Assembly (NCBI GenBank): GCA_032158125.1
Contig: JASKOT010000001.1
Span: forward strand, 744,001-808,000
Source: Papiliotrema nemorosa
Lineage: Eukaryota; Basidiomycota; Tremellomycetes; Tremellales; Rhynchogastremaceae
Direction: 5' to 3'
Length of the DNA: 64,000 nt
This document shows, piece by piece, positions 22,833 to 33,369 of the stretch; the stretch's first letter is position 1; each line of letters starts with the position of its first letter. The notes under the pieces are model-generated. The model did not search any database and had not been told where the DNA came from. It worked only from the letters and a program-made list of their open reading frames with translations. Both the position numbers and the translations under genes were made by a program.

Positions 22833-23042
22833 TTTCTACGCGTCTATGCCATCTGTATCGACCATCAAGCCATCGAGAGGAGTAAGGTATGTCCAGGAGA
22901 ACAAAGAGATACATAGAGGGCACGACACGATGGGTTGATCTCAGTCCATGGGTATGGGCGGAGATCGCCGGTCGAACAGATTACACCTCAGCTGTCTCGA
23001 CCGACAAATACATTTATCTCGACCTTCACCTCAGACTCCAGG

Positions 23043-23581
23043 ATGGTGAGGACATTCAGTCGGTGGTCGGCTGGTATCGACTAACTCCTAGCCTCCCAAA
23101 AAGTCGGATCTGGTCCATGTGACTTTCCACTTTCAAAAGTCGGCCGTCCTCTTATCCCTTCCCGGTTCAACGTAAGTCAACTCTGAGCTTGAATGGGCAG
23201 AGAGCCTGTAGGCTGACAGACAAGCACTCTGAGCTCCCTCAAATCGGAACTATTACCTGCATTGCAACCTTTCAGCGCAGTCTTACCCTCGGTCCCTACG
23301 AAAGAAAGCGATATTCAGTTATGGGAAGACAGGGAGATTGTCGAAGGGGGAGAACACGAAGCTGGACAGTTGACACCGTTGGATGATCAGCCGCAGAACA
23401 AGAGCTTGGTCGTTTTGCAATGGCCAAGGTGGAAAAAGGTCTTTGTGAGGTGTGTACAAGCCATGTCGAGCAGGATAATATGACTCATGGGAACAGCTTC
23501 AGACAGGCAGATGACACTTTCGCACAGCCTGTGTATACTATACCCAGTGTGGACGACGGAGAAGCAGAAGAAGAGGCTTAA
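23043..23581 (+). CDS. Small conserved-looking protein with an ATG-only first exon (unrecognised)
   Basis: Four exons: 23043-23045 (just ATG), 23092-23171, 23225-23449 and 23497-23581, giving 130 residues. The start MPPKKSDLVHVTFHFQKS is created by splicing the ATG to exon 2. Exon 2 is preceded directly by an in-frame TAG (the intron's own acceptor), and the protein has no other methionine, so no alternative start is available. Predicted shape: a beta-strand start, a segment SLSSLKSELLPAL-like helix (read as TLSSLKSELLPAL), a strand-like SLVVLQWPRWKKVFVSF, and an acidic tail (DDGEAEEEA). This could be a ubiquitin-like fold, but that is a guess. I do not recognise the family. Confidence 0.7.
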
Positions 23582-23733
23582 AAACGACGAGGCTCGCAGG
23601 CAGGAATCCGGAGTAAGTGGGAGGATGATAGACTGTGTTATATGAAGCGACGACATTTTATGCAATGCTCACGAATAAAGCTGCATCAAGAAATCATCAC
23701 AAACTATCAAACGACATGATCTTGAGATCCATC

Positions 23734-24962
23734 TTACTTCCGGGCAATAGTCGCTGTGATCAGACCAGAAGGATCGGCGATCGGCCAGAAGACCTCGGCG
23801 CCTCCTTCTCGGCCAAGACCATTGTCCAGTCCGAACGGCGACAGGTTGACAGGGCTGCCATAAGTCCCAAGTTCGCGTTCGGGACTCACATGTAGTGCTT
23901 GTTGGGATAGCTGTAAGAGATTTCAGAGATTGCCTGTGCCGACTTGAGCACCTTCTGTGCCGAGTTGTACATCGTCGCCTGTACACTAGCACTCTCGTCG
24001 GTTGCAAAGACCTCCAAGGTGTCTGATTTGACGGTATCAGCAATCTTTGCAAAGTCGAGCTCTTTAGCAATTGAGCCAAGGTTGTCGATAGTCAAGGGGG
24101 TATTCGGTGGGAGGGGCACCGTGTAGTTGTATAACACGGATGTGGAGAATAGTCTGTCAGAGACCTCTGCTTGTCAGCGTTGTCACAGCATAAAAGACTC
24201 ACCAGCCAGCGTAGTGTTCTCGTCTCGATGGAAGTTCTCGAAAGCTGATCCGGAGGTCTTGAGGACTGGTAGTCAGTATCAGGCAAAGATCCGAAACGGA
24301 TGCATACCCAAGAGATCCTTGAGCCCGACCTTGAGGGTGGCTTTCACATCCTCGACTCCCGCTGTTGCATCCACTTCACACTCGACAGTCCCCTTTTCCT
24401 CTCCGTCCCGTACAAATGACCACTTGTGTGGGGCACCTTGAACAGGGATACGGCTCCATTTAAGAGAGATGATATCGATGAACGCCTTGGTGATATGTTT
24501 GTACTTGTTGACAAAGTGCAAACCTAGGTGCAGAGCAAAAGTTGGCGGGTCGAGGACGTGAGGGGAAGTCTTTGCAAAGACTGCCGTCAGCTTATAAACT
24601 ACGGACCTTGTCCAGGTGAGCATATACTCACTGTAGACTGTATTCTTCACTATTATCGTTAGCTGACACTACTGCCTGAACACCCAACTCACTGGTATCG
24701 GTAGCTACCACGCACGAGTTGTCTGCCTCGGTGTAGGATGTTGCAATGTCACCCTCGAGCAGAACTATCATAAGCGTGATTCCGGCTGGGCTGACACCGC
24801 TCACCTCTGACGGTGTACTCTGCGACGTGGTGCTGTTCCCCATCCCGCACGACTCTACATACTCGGACGAGGTCTTTGCCTGAGCTTGTTAGGTTCAGTT
24901 CCAAATGGGTGCTGAGAGGACCTGCCGTATCTGGCCTTTGCGAGGTAGCCGACTTCAGACAT
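23734..24962 (-). CDS. URO1: Urate oxidase (uricase)
   Basis: About eight exons give roughly 300 residues. Catalytic elements are all present: RYGKDLVRV (Lys of the catalytic dyad), CVVATDT (its Thr partner), RIPVQGAPHKWSFVRDG, LKTSGSAFENFHRDENTTLA, and SYPNKHYIPVNL (catalytic His). Uricase oxidises urate to 5-hydroxyisourate in purine breakdown, normally inside peroxisomes, and lets fungi use urate as a nitrogen source. The first intron (24925-24880) starts with GC and falls within the glycine codon just before the catalytic lysine. The C-terminus reads DPSGLITATIARK and lacks an SKL-type peroxisome signal. It converges with the small gene at 23043-23581 and diverges from the arrestin gene across 1.4 kb. 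Confidence 0.94.
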
Positions 24963-26379
24963 GACTATACAGAAGGGTTCTGCAAAGGGCTCAAAGTGGA
25001 TTTAGGTGTGGGAAAGCAGATATTGTGCTACCGTCTGGGTCATAGGCTGGTTATCTATGAGACTCGTTATCTTTAATAGGTGGAGGTCACTCGTCAGGTG
25101 GCGTACTCCGCCGATGCCTCGCCATGGGTGGGGCAATTCCCATTGGACGTCGATTCCATCAATCACAGCGTCGGACTGAGAAAGCGCTTCCAGTGAGACT
25201 CGCCCTTGGTCTGACGCATGTATGGTGCTTCTGCCTGCCGCGATGTGCGAGTTTCACAAGGAGCATCATGCCATTGAGACCTCGGTATTGAGATCATCCT
25301 CAGTGGCAACAATCTCTGGAGTATGGTAAATTCCGATACCACCTATCGCCGCTTGAGGGCCACCGCGACTGAAAGACCAGAATACGCACGCAAGGTCGCC
25401 CTCGCAGAACCAAACAAAGGGGGGACGGGAGTATCTCCTCTGCCGATCGGATGTCGGAACACCGCCCAGAAATGCTTTCCTTTCATCTCAGAGTCCCTAA
25501 TGCGGTCCTTCCCGAGCAAGGCAACAGCTCAGGGAGACCCGTGTCTCGCACGGAAAAGATCGAGGCCTCGCTCTCGTGCGCAACCCAATTTGCGGCAATG
25601 GCGATGGTTCAGGACGCAACTAGCGCCACATGTCTGATGCATAAGGGGGAAGATCGGAGCACAAGGGCGGTGGTCTTGCTCAAACGTGCAAGGGAAGCAA
25701 GGAGTCGACTCGGATTGGCTGACCCCCCCCTTGTAAAATTTGGCTCGGTTGTAGAATGGGAATTGGTCAGTCACGTCACTCGGCTTGCCGTGGTAGCTGG
25801 TCACCCGTCTATTGACCATGTTCAGACACACTAACCAGAGATAAGCAAATCTGAGGGGCGTGCAGAAAAAATACATGCTCATCGCTTCAAAGGCGTGACG
25901 GAGATCGCTTGTTTGGACTGCGAGCATCGAGACGAACACTGCATGCAATTTTGCATCCATTTCATACTGTGCGCTGTGCATATCAACCTCCAACAAATCA
26001 CCTCGAGCTCTTGTCTCTAGAGTCAAAGTCGCAAAGGGTTTGGTTCACAATCGCGAGGATAAGCACGCCAGCACCAATAACTCCACCTCCGTCATATTTG
26101 ACCGTATTCGACACCACCACCTCATCCCATTTCTGGCAGTTTTCGATACATCGACACTCACGCATCGAACATCCCAGCATATCGACTCTTGTACTTTACC
26201 TGCCTGCCAGCTTGTCATAACAAAGCTTACGAGTACAAAGAGGACCTCCGGTAAACCGGCAAAAGGATCTATAGTGGGATAACATCTCTGGCGCGGAGAT
26301 TATTGACCACTCGCAACCCCTCCTTTGTCTCGACACACGACGATCCTCGCACCTTTATAGGTCACCGTCCCAACTCACC
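24963..26379. other. Long divergent intergenic region between uricase and the arrestin gene
   Basis: Upstream regions of two divergent genes occupy 1.4 kb. Two overlapping open frames on opposite strands (25451-25834 plus, 25529-26026 minus) have no recognisable motif. A run of eight C lies at 25723-25730. The last 400 bases are pyrimidine-rich with short CACC/CATC repeats, as expected for the 5' leader of the downstream gene. Confidence 0.45.
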
Positions 26380-28833
26380 ATGGTGCATTTCTCACTCTCT
26401 GGTCCATCCGGATCATCTTCTCGTCCTTCATCTCGAGCACCCTCACCCACTCGCACCACCTCTCGATCCTCCCTCCCCAACATCAACGTCCCCCGCTCAA
26501 CAGGCGTCTCCATCGCATCGTCCGAAACCTCTGAAAACCGCAACGGTGACTATTTTGGATCGGTACCTCAAACGCCCGGGGCGTCTTCGGGATTCTCGAC
26601 ACCGTATTATGGGTCATACTCTAGCAACAATAATGACATGTGGAGCTCTGGCGCTATAACTCCAGGAGGGAGTTACTTCCCTCATCAACCGGTAGAGATC
26701 ATCTTGGATTCGGAGCATCTGGTAATGCGTGGTCAAGGAGGGGATATGAACCCGGCGTACCTTTCTGGAAGGGTAGAATTGAATTTGGCAGAGCCTACCA
26801 ATATCAAGGAGATCAACATGTCGCTGGATGGGAAGGCCAAAGTTCAATTCTCAGAGGGCACGGCGTGAGTCACGAGTGGTGTATAGAAAGTAGATTGACG
26901 ACGCAGGACCGGATCCAAGAACCATCACTTCAGTCACCACGTCCTCACTCACGAGTGGTCGTTCCTCGAGGGCGACAAGAAGCATACCCATACTCTTAAA
27001 GCCGGACACCACTCCTTCCCCTTCTCCCTCATGTTACACGGCAACCTCCCTTCGTCCATCCACACTTTTTCTGGAGACGCCATCATCACCTACAAACTCC
27101 GGGCAAACGTTGTCCGATCTGGATTCTCATCCAACTTTCACGATGTCAAGCTGTTCACCCTCCAGCGAACATTCACTTCGGATGCATTGGAGTTTAACCA
27201 AACTCTGGAGATTGAAAATACTTGGCCGGGAAAGATCATGTACGCTCTGACTCTTCCTTTCAAGGCGTACGCTGCAGGAGACGATATCCCCGTCAGTGTC
27301 AAGTTTATGCCTCTCGCGAAAGGTGTGCGGGTCACACATGTTACGAGTGTGATCAAGGAGTACACACTGGTGCACACCCGACACTCGAACCACAGTGATG
27401 AGCGTGTAGTTTCTAGCGTCAAGCACGAACTGCGAAATGGAAAGGCGTACCTTCACACCGAGGAGCTAGTGCGACCCCCGGCTCATTGGCTCGAGATGCA
27501 CCCCAACTCGGGGCGCAACACACCTGCTCGTACACCGCGTGTATCAGGCGGTGATCAACCTTTCCCTGGCGAAAACGCCGCGGCAGGACCGTCGAGCGGG
27601 GAAGGCGTGTCCGAGGAGGACTTGGAGATCGGCGACGATGAGGTCAACACGCACTTTACGATTCCGATCCCCGCTTGGACCTGCTCCTCGCACTCTGTGC
27701 ACCCTGCATTCATCACACACAAGATCAAATGGTCCTGTTCAATCTCAAACGCCGACGGACATGTTTCAGAACTACGATGTGCCTTGCCAATCATCATTCT
27801 CGACCATTCCATGCTGGAGGAGGCTAGAGCAGCAGGTGCCAACACCCGAGCCCTCCTTTTCGGTGGACAAGCCAGTGAGGAGGCGCAGGTGGACCTACCC
27901 AGTTACTCGAACCACGTATACGATCGAATCGCCATTGCTGATTCTGGAAGCGCAGCTGGGTACGCTCCACGAGCTGGAATCTCAGCTTCTCCTCACCAGT
28001 CTATCACTCCGCCCATCAGTCGTGGACCATCTCGACCTGGTTCGCCGACGGGCTCGCGAATCGAATTAGACGATGATCTTCCGCCTCGACGAGAGTTGTC
28101 GACGTGGGCTGACAACGAGCTACTCATGTCGCTCGGTTCACTCCGGGTCCATTCAAACGGCTCGTCGCCTTCTGAGACGCCGGCTGCGAGCAGAGCGCCC
28201 AGTCGACCGCTCAGTCGACGTAACAGTCGATCGGGTCGAAGCAGTCGAGTCGGGTCTAGAGCTGGAAGTCGAGCGTCTAGTCCAGAAAGATCGGGTCAGA
28301 TGTCACCCATGGTCCCGCAGGAAGATCGGCCACACCCCGAGAGAAGACATACAGGTGGTCTCAGTGGATTATTGCATTTCCCCGCGAAACACCGACAAAA
28401 CTCCAAGCCAATCTTACGGAACCACTCGCATGCTGCACTGAGTCAATCGGAAGGATTACAGCGAAACGCATTGTCATTCACCAATCTCCCTGATCGATCT
28501 GGTGGAAGCAGTCGGGTCTCGTTTGCCAACCAACCTCAACCTCAAGCTCGTGGAGCCAGATTCCACGTCGAAGGTCCTACCACTCCGGACAACGAGGAGG
28601 AAGACGCAGACCCCATCAATCGTGTACCTTCGTACCTCATTGCCAGTAGAGGCTTCCTCGGTGGAGGAGTGGTCCCTATTGATTCTACCTTGCCGACATA
28701 TGATGATTCGGAACGAAGACTGGCGGATGATGTGGCTAGACATCGAAGTGACACGGCGTTAGTGGACCTGGGCGCTCAGGCTGCGGCAGAGGCAGAAGCA
28801 CGGGCCGGGGAGGAGAGTTCCCAACAGCAATAA
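26380..28833 (+). CDS. Arrestin-related trafficking adaptor (ART family)
   Basis: Two exons (26380-26864, 26907-28833) give 803 residues. After a Ser/Thr/Pro-rich N-terminus, an arrestin N-type beta sandwich runs from VEIILDSEHLVMRGQGG through NIKEINMSLDGKAKVQF and HHSFPFSFMLHGNLPSSI, followed by an arrestin C-type half (IPVSVKFMPLAKGVRVTHV, IKWSCSISNADG, LRCALPIIILD). The tail carries DLPSYSNHVYD and TLPTYDDSERR, short (L/P)PxY motifs of the kind bound by WW domains of Rsp5/Nedd4 ubiquitin ligases. ART proteins recruit that ligase to plasma-membrane transporters and so trigger endocytosis. The cargo cannot be deduced. Long Ser/Arg-rich tail regions suggest phospho-regulation. The intron interrupts an alanine codon. 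Confidence 0.93.
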
Positions 28834-29528
28834 ATAAAAGAGCTTAGCTTGAGATTGGCAGTGAATCTGCATGTATACACCCACTTGTGAAGCATGAATA
28901 GGATCAACGGGGATTGTCCTCAGCAGCTGGCCTTGACGGTGTTGGTCACGTGATGATTATCCACCGACTGCGACGAAATGAGATGGCTTGACTGACATGT
29001 CTCTGTGCGTCCCAGTTCGACTTTTAGGACCTTCCAGCCATCTCTCCCCCGCACGATGCACTTTTCATCGATGGGACAGCACTATGCATGGTGCTACGGC
29101 CTGCGGGTTTCCCCTGACCATGGCGCAGGACCGGAGGACGAGACATTGCGGCTACATGGCTGATGGCCATTTCATGTTGACCGTCCATTAACCTCCAGTC
29201 CATATTCCCACTTGCGCCTCTTCCGTCGACCCTTCGTTGTCCCTGTACGAACCTTCTGAGCCTCTGACCGTGCGCACGACACTGCGTAGGGGCTTTGTCG
29301 AATGGCTCGGCGGTCGTACCCAAGATCATCGTATTGTGGACCTCATCTAGTTTCTCATCTTGTCTTTGTACTTCCTATCGACCGCTTCACACTGATTATA
29401 ATTCCTACAGAGCAGAGCTCGACCTCACATTCTTTCAATCTAGCAGCAGAGCTGCGACTGGAAACTCGACTCATATCGCAGGCCGATCCAACTTCCCTAC
29501 CCTTTCCCCTGGTCTTTCCTCTCTCACC
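28834..29528. other. Intergenic region upstream of the chitinase gene
   Basis: This 695-base stretch should contain the 3' end of the arrestin transcript and the promoter of the chitinase gene on the same strand. No gene, RNA or repeat is recognisable. The sequence becomes C/T-rich toward the chitinase start. Confidence 0.45.
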
Positions 29529-31654
29529 ATGTTCCCGTCTGCCTCTGCGTTGATCGCAGTTATTCCTCTCCTCTCGACGGCTCTGGCGAACCACAACCAC
29601 CTTCGTCGGAACGGCCATGCTGAAGCTCGAGATAATTATCTGCGGGAGATGCAAGAGCTGGAAGAGAGGTTGATGCCTATTACGGCGACTACGACCATAA
29701 TGGTTGAACAGACCTTGACACAGACTGTATGGGTCGAACCTACCGGTCAGGTCGTCTTCCAACCCGACACCACTACCACCTCTGATCAAGGAGAACCCAC
29801 GTCGATGATTTCTTCCTCCATCAGTGCGGAGAGCGCAGTATCTTCTTCGGCGGATAGCGAGGTGTCAACATCCAGTGTGTCCGTTTCCACGTCCTCCAGG
29901 TCGAGCGCTCCTCGACCCTCACGGGCCAGCGCATCCGGCCCCCCTCGATCATCTCCCGCACCGACGAGTATGACTTCGTCTTCCGTCTCGGTCACAGACG
30001 ACTCGTACTCTTCTACCGCATCGGACAGCTACATCTCGGCCAGCGGAGAACCCACCTTCTCCTCGTCTGTGAGCTCTGCCGATTGGGCTTCCTCCTCCGA
30101 CACCTCTAGCTACACGTCCAGCGCACCTAGCGCCAGCGTCACGGATGCTTCCTCGATGCAGTCGAGCATCACCGAATACGGTGCGAGCTCCTCGTCGTGG
30201 AATACCGAAACGCTCTGGGCTTCCTCCACCTCTGCGTCGGTTTACGCCTCTGCCTCAGCCTCTCTATCCGCTTCTGCTGCTTCTTCGTTCTCTTACGCCC
30301 CGTCATCATCTGCTGCGACATCATCACCATCAGCCACCTCGAGTTCCGGTCTGCTACCTGTCCCCAATACCGTCATGTGCGGATACTACCCCGACTGGTC
30401 GGGATGGTATCTCTCACCTGAAAATGTCGATTGGAGCAAGTTCGACGTCCTCGATTTCGCATTCGCCCTTCCTACTGCCGATGGAGGGTTGCAATTCACC
30501 CAAGACGACTCGTCGGATCTCCTCCATCGATTGGTCAAGAGTGGTCACGCCGCTGGAAAACGTGTCAAGCTATCCATCGGAGGATGGACAGGATCCGCCT
30601 ACTTTTCGACCCTATGCGCCGATTCCAACCTCCGAGCGACATTCGTATCCAACATTGCTAAGGCTTACGCGGCCTACAACCTAGATGGAATCGATATCGA
30701 CTGGGAGTACCCCGGTGTATCTGGAGCATCAGGAAACGCAGTCTCTTCAGCTGATTCGGCAAACTTGCTGCTCCTCTTCCAGGATATGAGAGCTGCCCTA
30801 CCTTCAGGAGCGCTTATCACTTCTGCAACCCAAGTTTGGCCTTATGCGGATGCGAACGGTAGCCCCATGTCTGATGTGAGCGCCTTTGCGAGTGTCATTG
30901 ATTGGATCTTGATCATGAACTACGATATCTGGGGCTGTAAGTTATCCCTAACGCCATGGACGCCCGCTTATATTCAGCCTCATCCACGCCTGGACCCAAC
31001 GCGCCGCTCTCAAACGCTTGCAACAACTCTACACAGCCGCTCGCCAACGCCTATGCGGCAGTCAGTTCATGGACCACAGCCGGTATGCCCGCCAATAAGA
31101 TCACCCTCGGTGTCCCTGCGTAAGTTTATTCTTTCTTGGAATGTTGAACCCTCTGACGATCAGTTACGGGTACCTCCAATCCTCTTGGGCTACATCACTC
31201 GTTCAACGTCGATCGTCTTTCCCTCAACCACCACACAAACGGTCCCTTGGCTCACTTGTAGAGCCGAGAGGAACAGTCACAGTGACCAATGGTAATGGAG
31301 GAACATCAGACGGTCAAGTCATGTTTGAAGACTTGATCTCCCAAGGCGCGTTGACCCCCGACGGCCAGGGTGGTTACGTCGGTGCTGGAGGATTCGTCCG
31401 AGAATGGGATAGCTGTTCTAGCACCGTGAGCCAAAGCATCAATAAGAGGACTTGAAACTGATGAGTAGCCCTGGTTGAAATCCGATGAGACGGGCCAGAT
31501 TGTCACATATGACGATCCAGAGTCCATGTCGCTCAAGGGCCAATTCGCCGCTCAAGCAGGAATCAAGGGCTGTAACGTCTTCAGTATTGATGGAGATTGG
31601 ACTGGATCTTCCTGGCCTTTGACCGATGCTGTGCGATCGGGTTTGGGTCTTTGA
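29529..31654 (+). CDS. Secreted GH18 endochitinase with Ser/Thr-rich N-terminal region
   Basis: Four exons (29529-30936, 30978-31119, 31164-31425, 31469-31654) give 665 residues. A signal peptide (MFPSASALIAVIPLLSTALA) is followed by a short helical segment, then a region of about 200 residues rich in Ser, Thr and Ala (roughly residues 80-275), a likely O-glycosylated stalk. The GH18 domain begins around MCGYYPDWSGWYL (residue 282), with KLSIGGWTGS and the catalytic DGIDIDWEYPG (DxxDxDxE, Glu as acid) near residue 390, then LIMNYDIWG and SIDGDWTGSSW at the end. It hydrolyses beta-1,4-GlcNAc polymers, probably for wall remodelling or cell separation. No GPI signal is seen, so it should be released. 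The chosen ATG gives the signal peptide; the frame is open further upstream but lacks a sensible leader. Confidence 0.95.
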
Positions 31655-31799
31655 GCGGGATTACAGGGTCACAAATGGGACTGGCAGTATACCAGACCTT
31701 GATGGTCGTATATGGACAATGCATCTTGCTCTGCTTCCGAGATTATCAGCGTTTTTTTCCTACAAAGTACTATTTCACACGTGAGAGAATCCCGACCCA

Positions 31800-33039
31800 C
31801 TACTGTTCTTCCTTGACCTTGTCTAACGCCTTTTGGACCTGCTCGTGCACCGCTTCGGCGTAAGATTGCCCAAACGGCCCACAATCTGCCATTGTAGCTT
31901 CGCCTCGACTCATTTTCTCTTCCATACGTTCCCACTCTTTCAATTGACGTCTTCTCATCCTATTCTCCTCTTCCACCAACATCAACTTTGCCTTTGCCAT
32001 GACGTATTTCACCTGCCATCTCGGTCGACTCAACATTCTCAGTTCTGTCCCTTGATCTTCCATCACTTGGATCAATTCCGGTCGAGGAGGATATCGAAGT
32101 GAGACCCCATCGTCAAATTCGTCATCGGACGGGATGTCTAGGTCGGGTTTATGCGGAAACCTCCGTCTGATTTCTTCGTTGGCGAGAAGGTCCTGCGGTG
32201 TGACGGTCCAGAATGGCTCGGAAGATCGAATATTATCGATGACTTCCTTGAGATCGGAATCTTCATATAGCCCGCTCAGGCTAGCTTCATTCCAGTCGTA
32301 TTGGAAGACGGGTTGCTGAGGGACGAGTAGAGCTGGATCGATAGTCTTCACAGGACGGCGGGAAGAGCTGGCGGTTGGGGGATTGTCTATTTTCGTCTCA
32401 GAGGGCAGAGCCGGTGACTGCGCGGAGGGAGACGGCACGTTGCTATTGACAACGGTGTTGAGTCCCGATGGTCCAGCCTCCGAGGCGCGGGGTTGAGTTT
32501 GCGCCCTCGATTTCGCCCTAGATTTCTTCACGGGGGGAACGGGCATGGGGACATCCGCTTGATCCGCTTGTTCATGTTGCTTATAGTGCTTCTGTAAGGC
32601 ATCGTTCCTCTGGAAAGCCCTGGCGCAATCTATAGTCAGCAATGATTCTGGTCGGCCTCGAAGGATGGATGGGATAACTCACCCGGTCGATTACAGACGA
32701 AAGGCTTTTCACCAGTGTGAGATCTACAATGCGTCGTCAAGGCAAATTTTGAGTTTTGCTCTGCACCTTTACGTGGACAGTTCAGCCAGAAGCAAATGTA
32801 GGGTTTCTTCTCGGGGATATGGTCTGTCGAATTAGTCGCAGCTCGGGACGAAAGAATGGTGGACACATACCTGCGCTAAGATGTTGAGCCATCTCGTCGA
32901 CACTGGCACATCCTTTTCCACAATTGTCCCATTTACAAGTCAAATCCACATCAGCCGGTCCATCTTGCTTTACGGGTGAGCTCGGCGCGGGGTGCTCCGA
33001 ATCAGAGAGGAGCTCGTCGATCTCTTGGTCCACATCCAT
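31800..33039 (-). CDS. C2H2 zinc-finger protein (possibly INO80 subunit Iec1-like)
   Basis: Three exons (33039-32871, 32823-32683, 32629-31800) give 379 residues. Three zinc fingers: CKWDNCGKGCASVDEMAQHL with its last His around the exon junction, CFWLNCPRKGAEQNSKFAL followed by THCRSH and the linker TGEKPF, and CNRPDCARAFQRNDALQKHYKQH. The rest is acidic and helical, with a C-terminal coiled coil (KAKLMLVEEENRMRRRQLK). The CxxxxC finger spacing and TGEKPF linker are GLI/ZIC/YY1-like, and the layout recalls the fungal INO80-complex subunit Iec1; that name is a suggestion. A nuclear DNA-binding or chromatin role is inferred. It is head-to-head with APC4, 330 bases apart. Confidence 0.82.
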
Positions 33040-33369
33040 GTCGGGTGGGCAAGCGGGGCAGCTGAGTGGGGATCAAAAGCGGCGAGACCGAGGACGAGCC
33101 GCTAGAGGGATACTTTAATCGACAGCAAGCGATACGGATGTCGGGAGAGCGAGTGTCGGGTGTGTATAGCAGGGATAAAGGTGGATGCAAGTTGGCAGAG
33201 GAGGGGAGGGAGCTCTTTGAAACAGTCTTTTGGATGTTCGGATCCGAACAAAAGTGTACAGAGGCACAGTTTCAGAGAAGCGCGTTTGTTATTATGGATT
33301 GTATCCCGATATCTCGACCAACAGAGCACCAGCTCGCAAAGGCACGGCGAACCTGGACAGTCGGATAGA
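33040..33369. promoter_or_regulatory. Divergent promoter region, zinc-finger gene and APC4
   Basis: The 330 bases between two divergent start codons must contain both promoters. No TATA box or known operator is evident. Confidence 0.45.

Noticed and set aside
24880..24921. Canonical GT donor for the first uricase intron
   Set aside because: Using it destroys RYGKD and reaches a stop within a few codons.
29295..29528. Extended N-terminus for the chitinase
   Set aside because: The frame is open but carries no signal peptide at its head; the ATG at 29529 starts a clear signal peptide.
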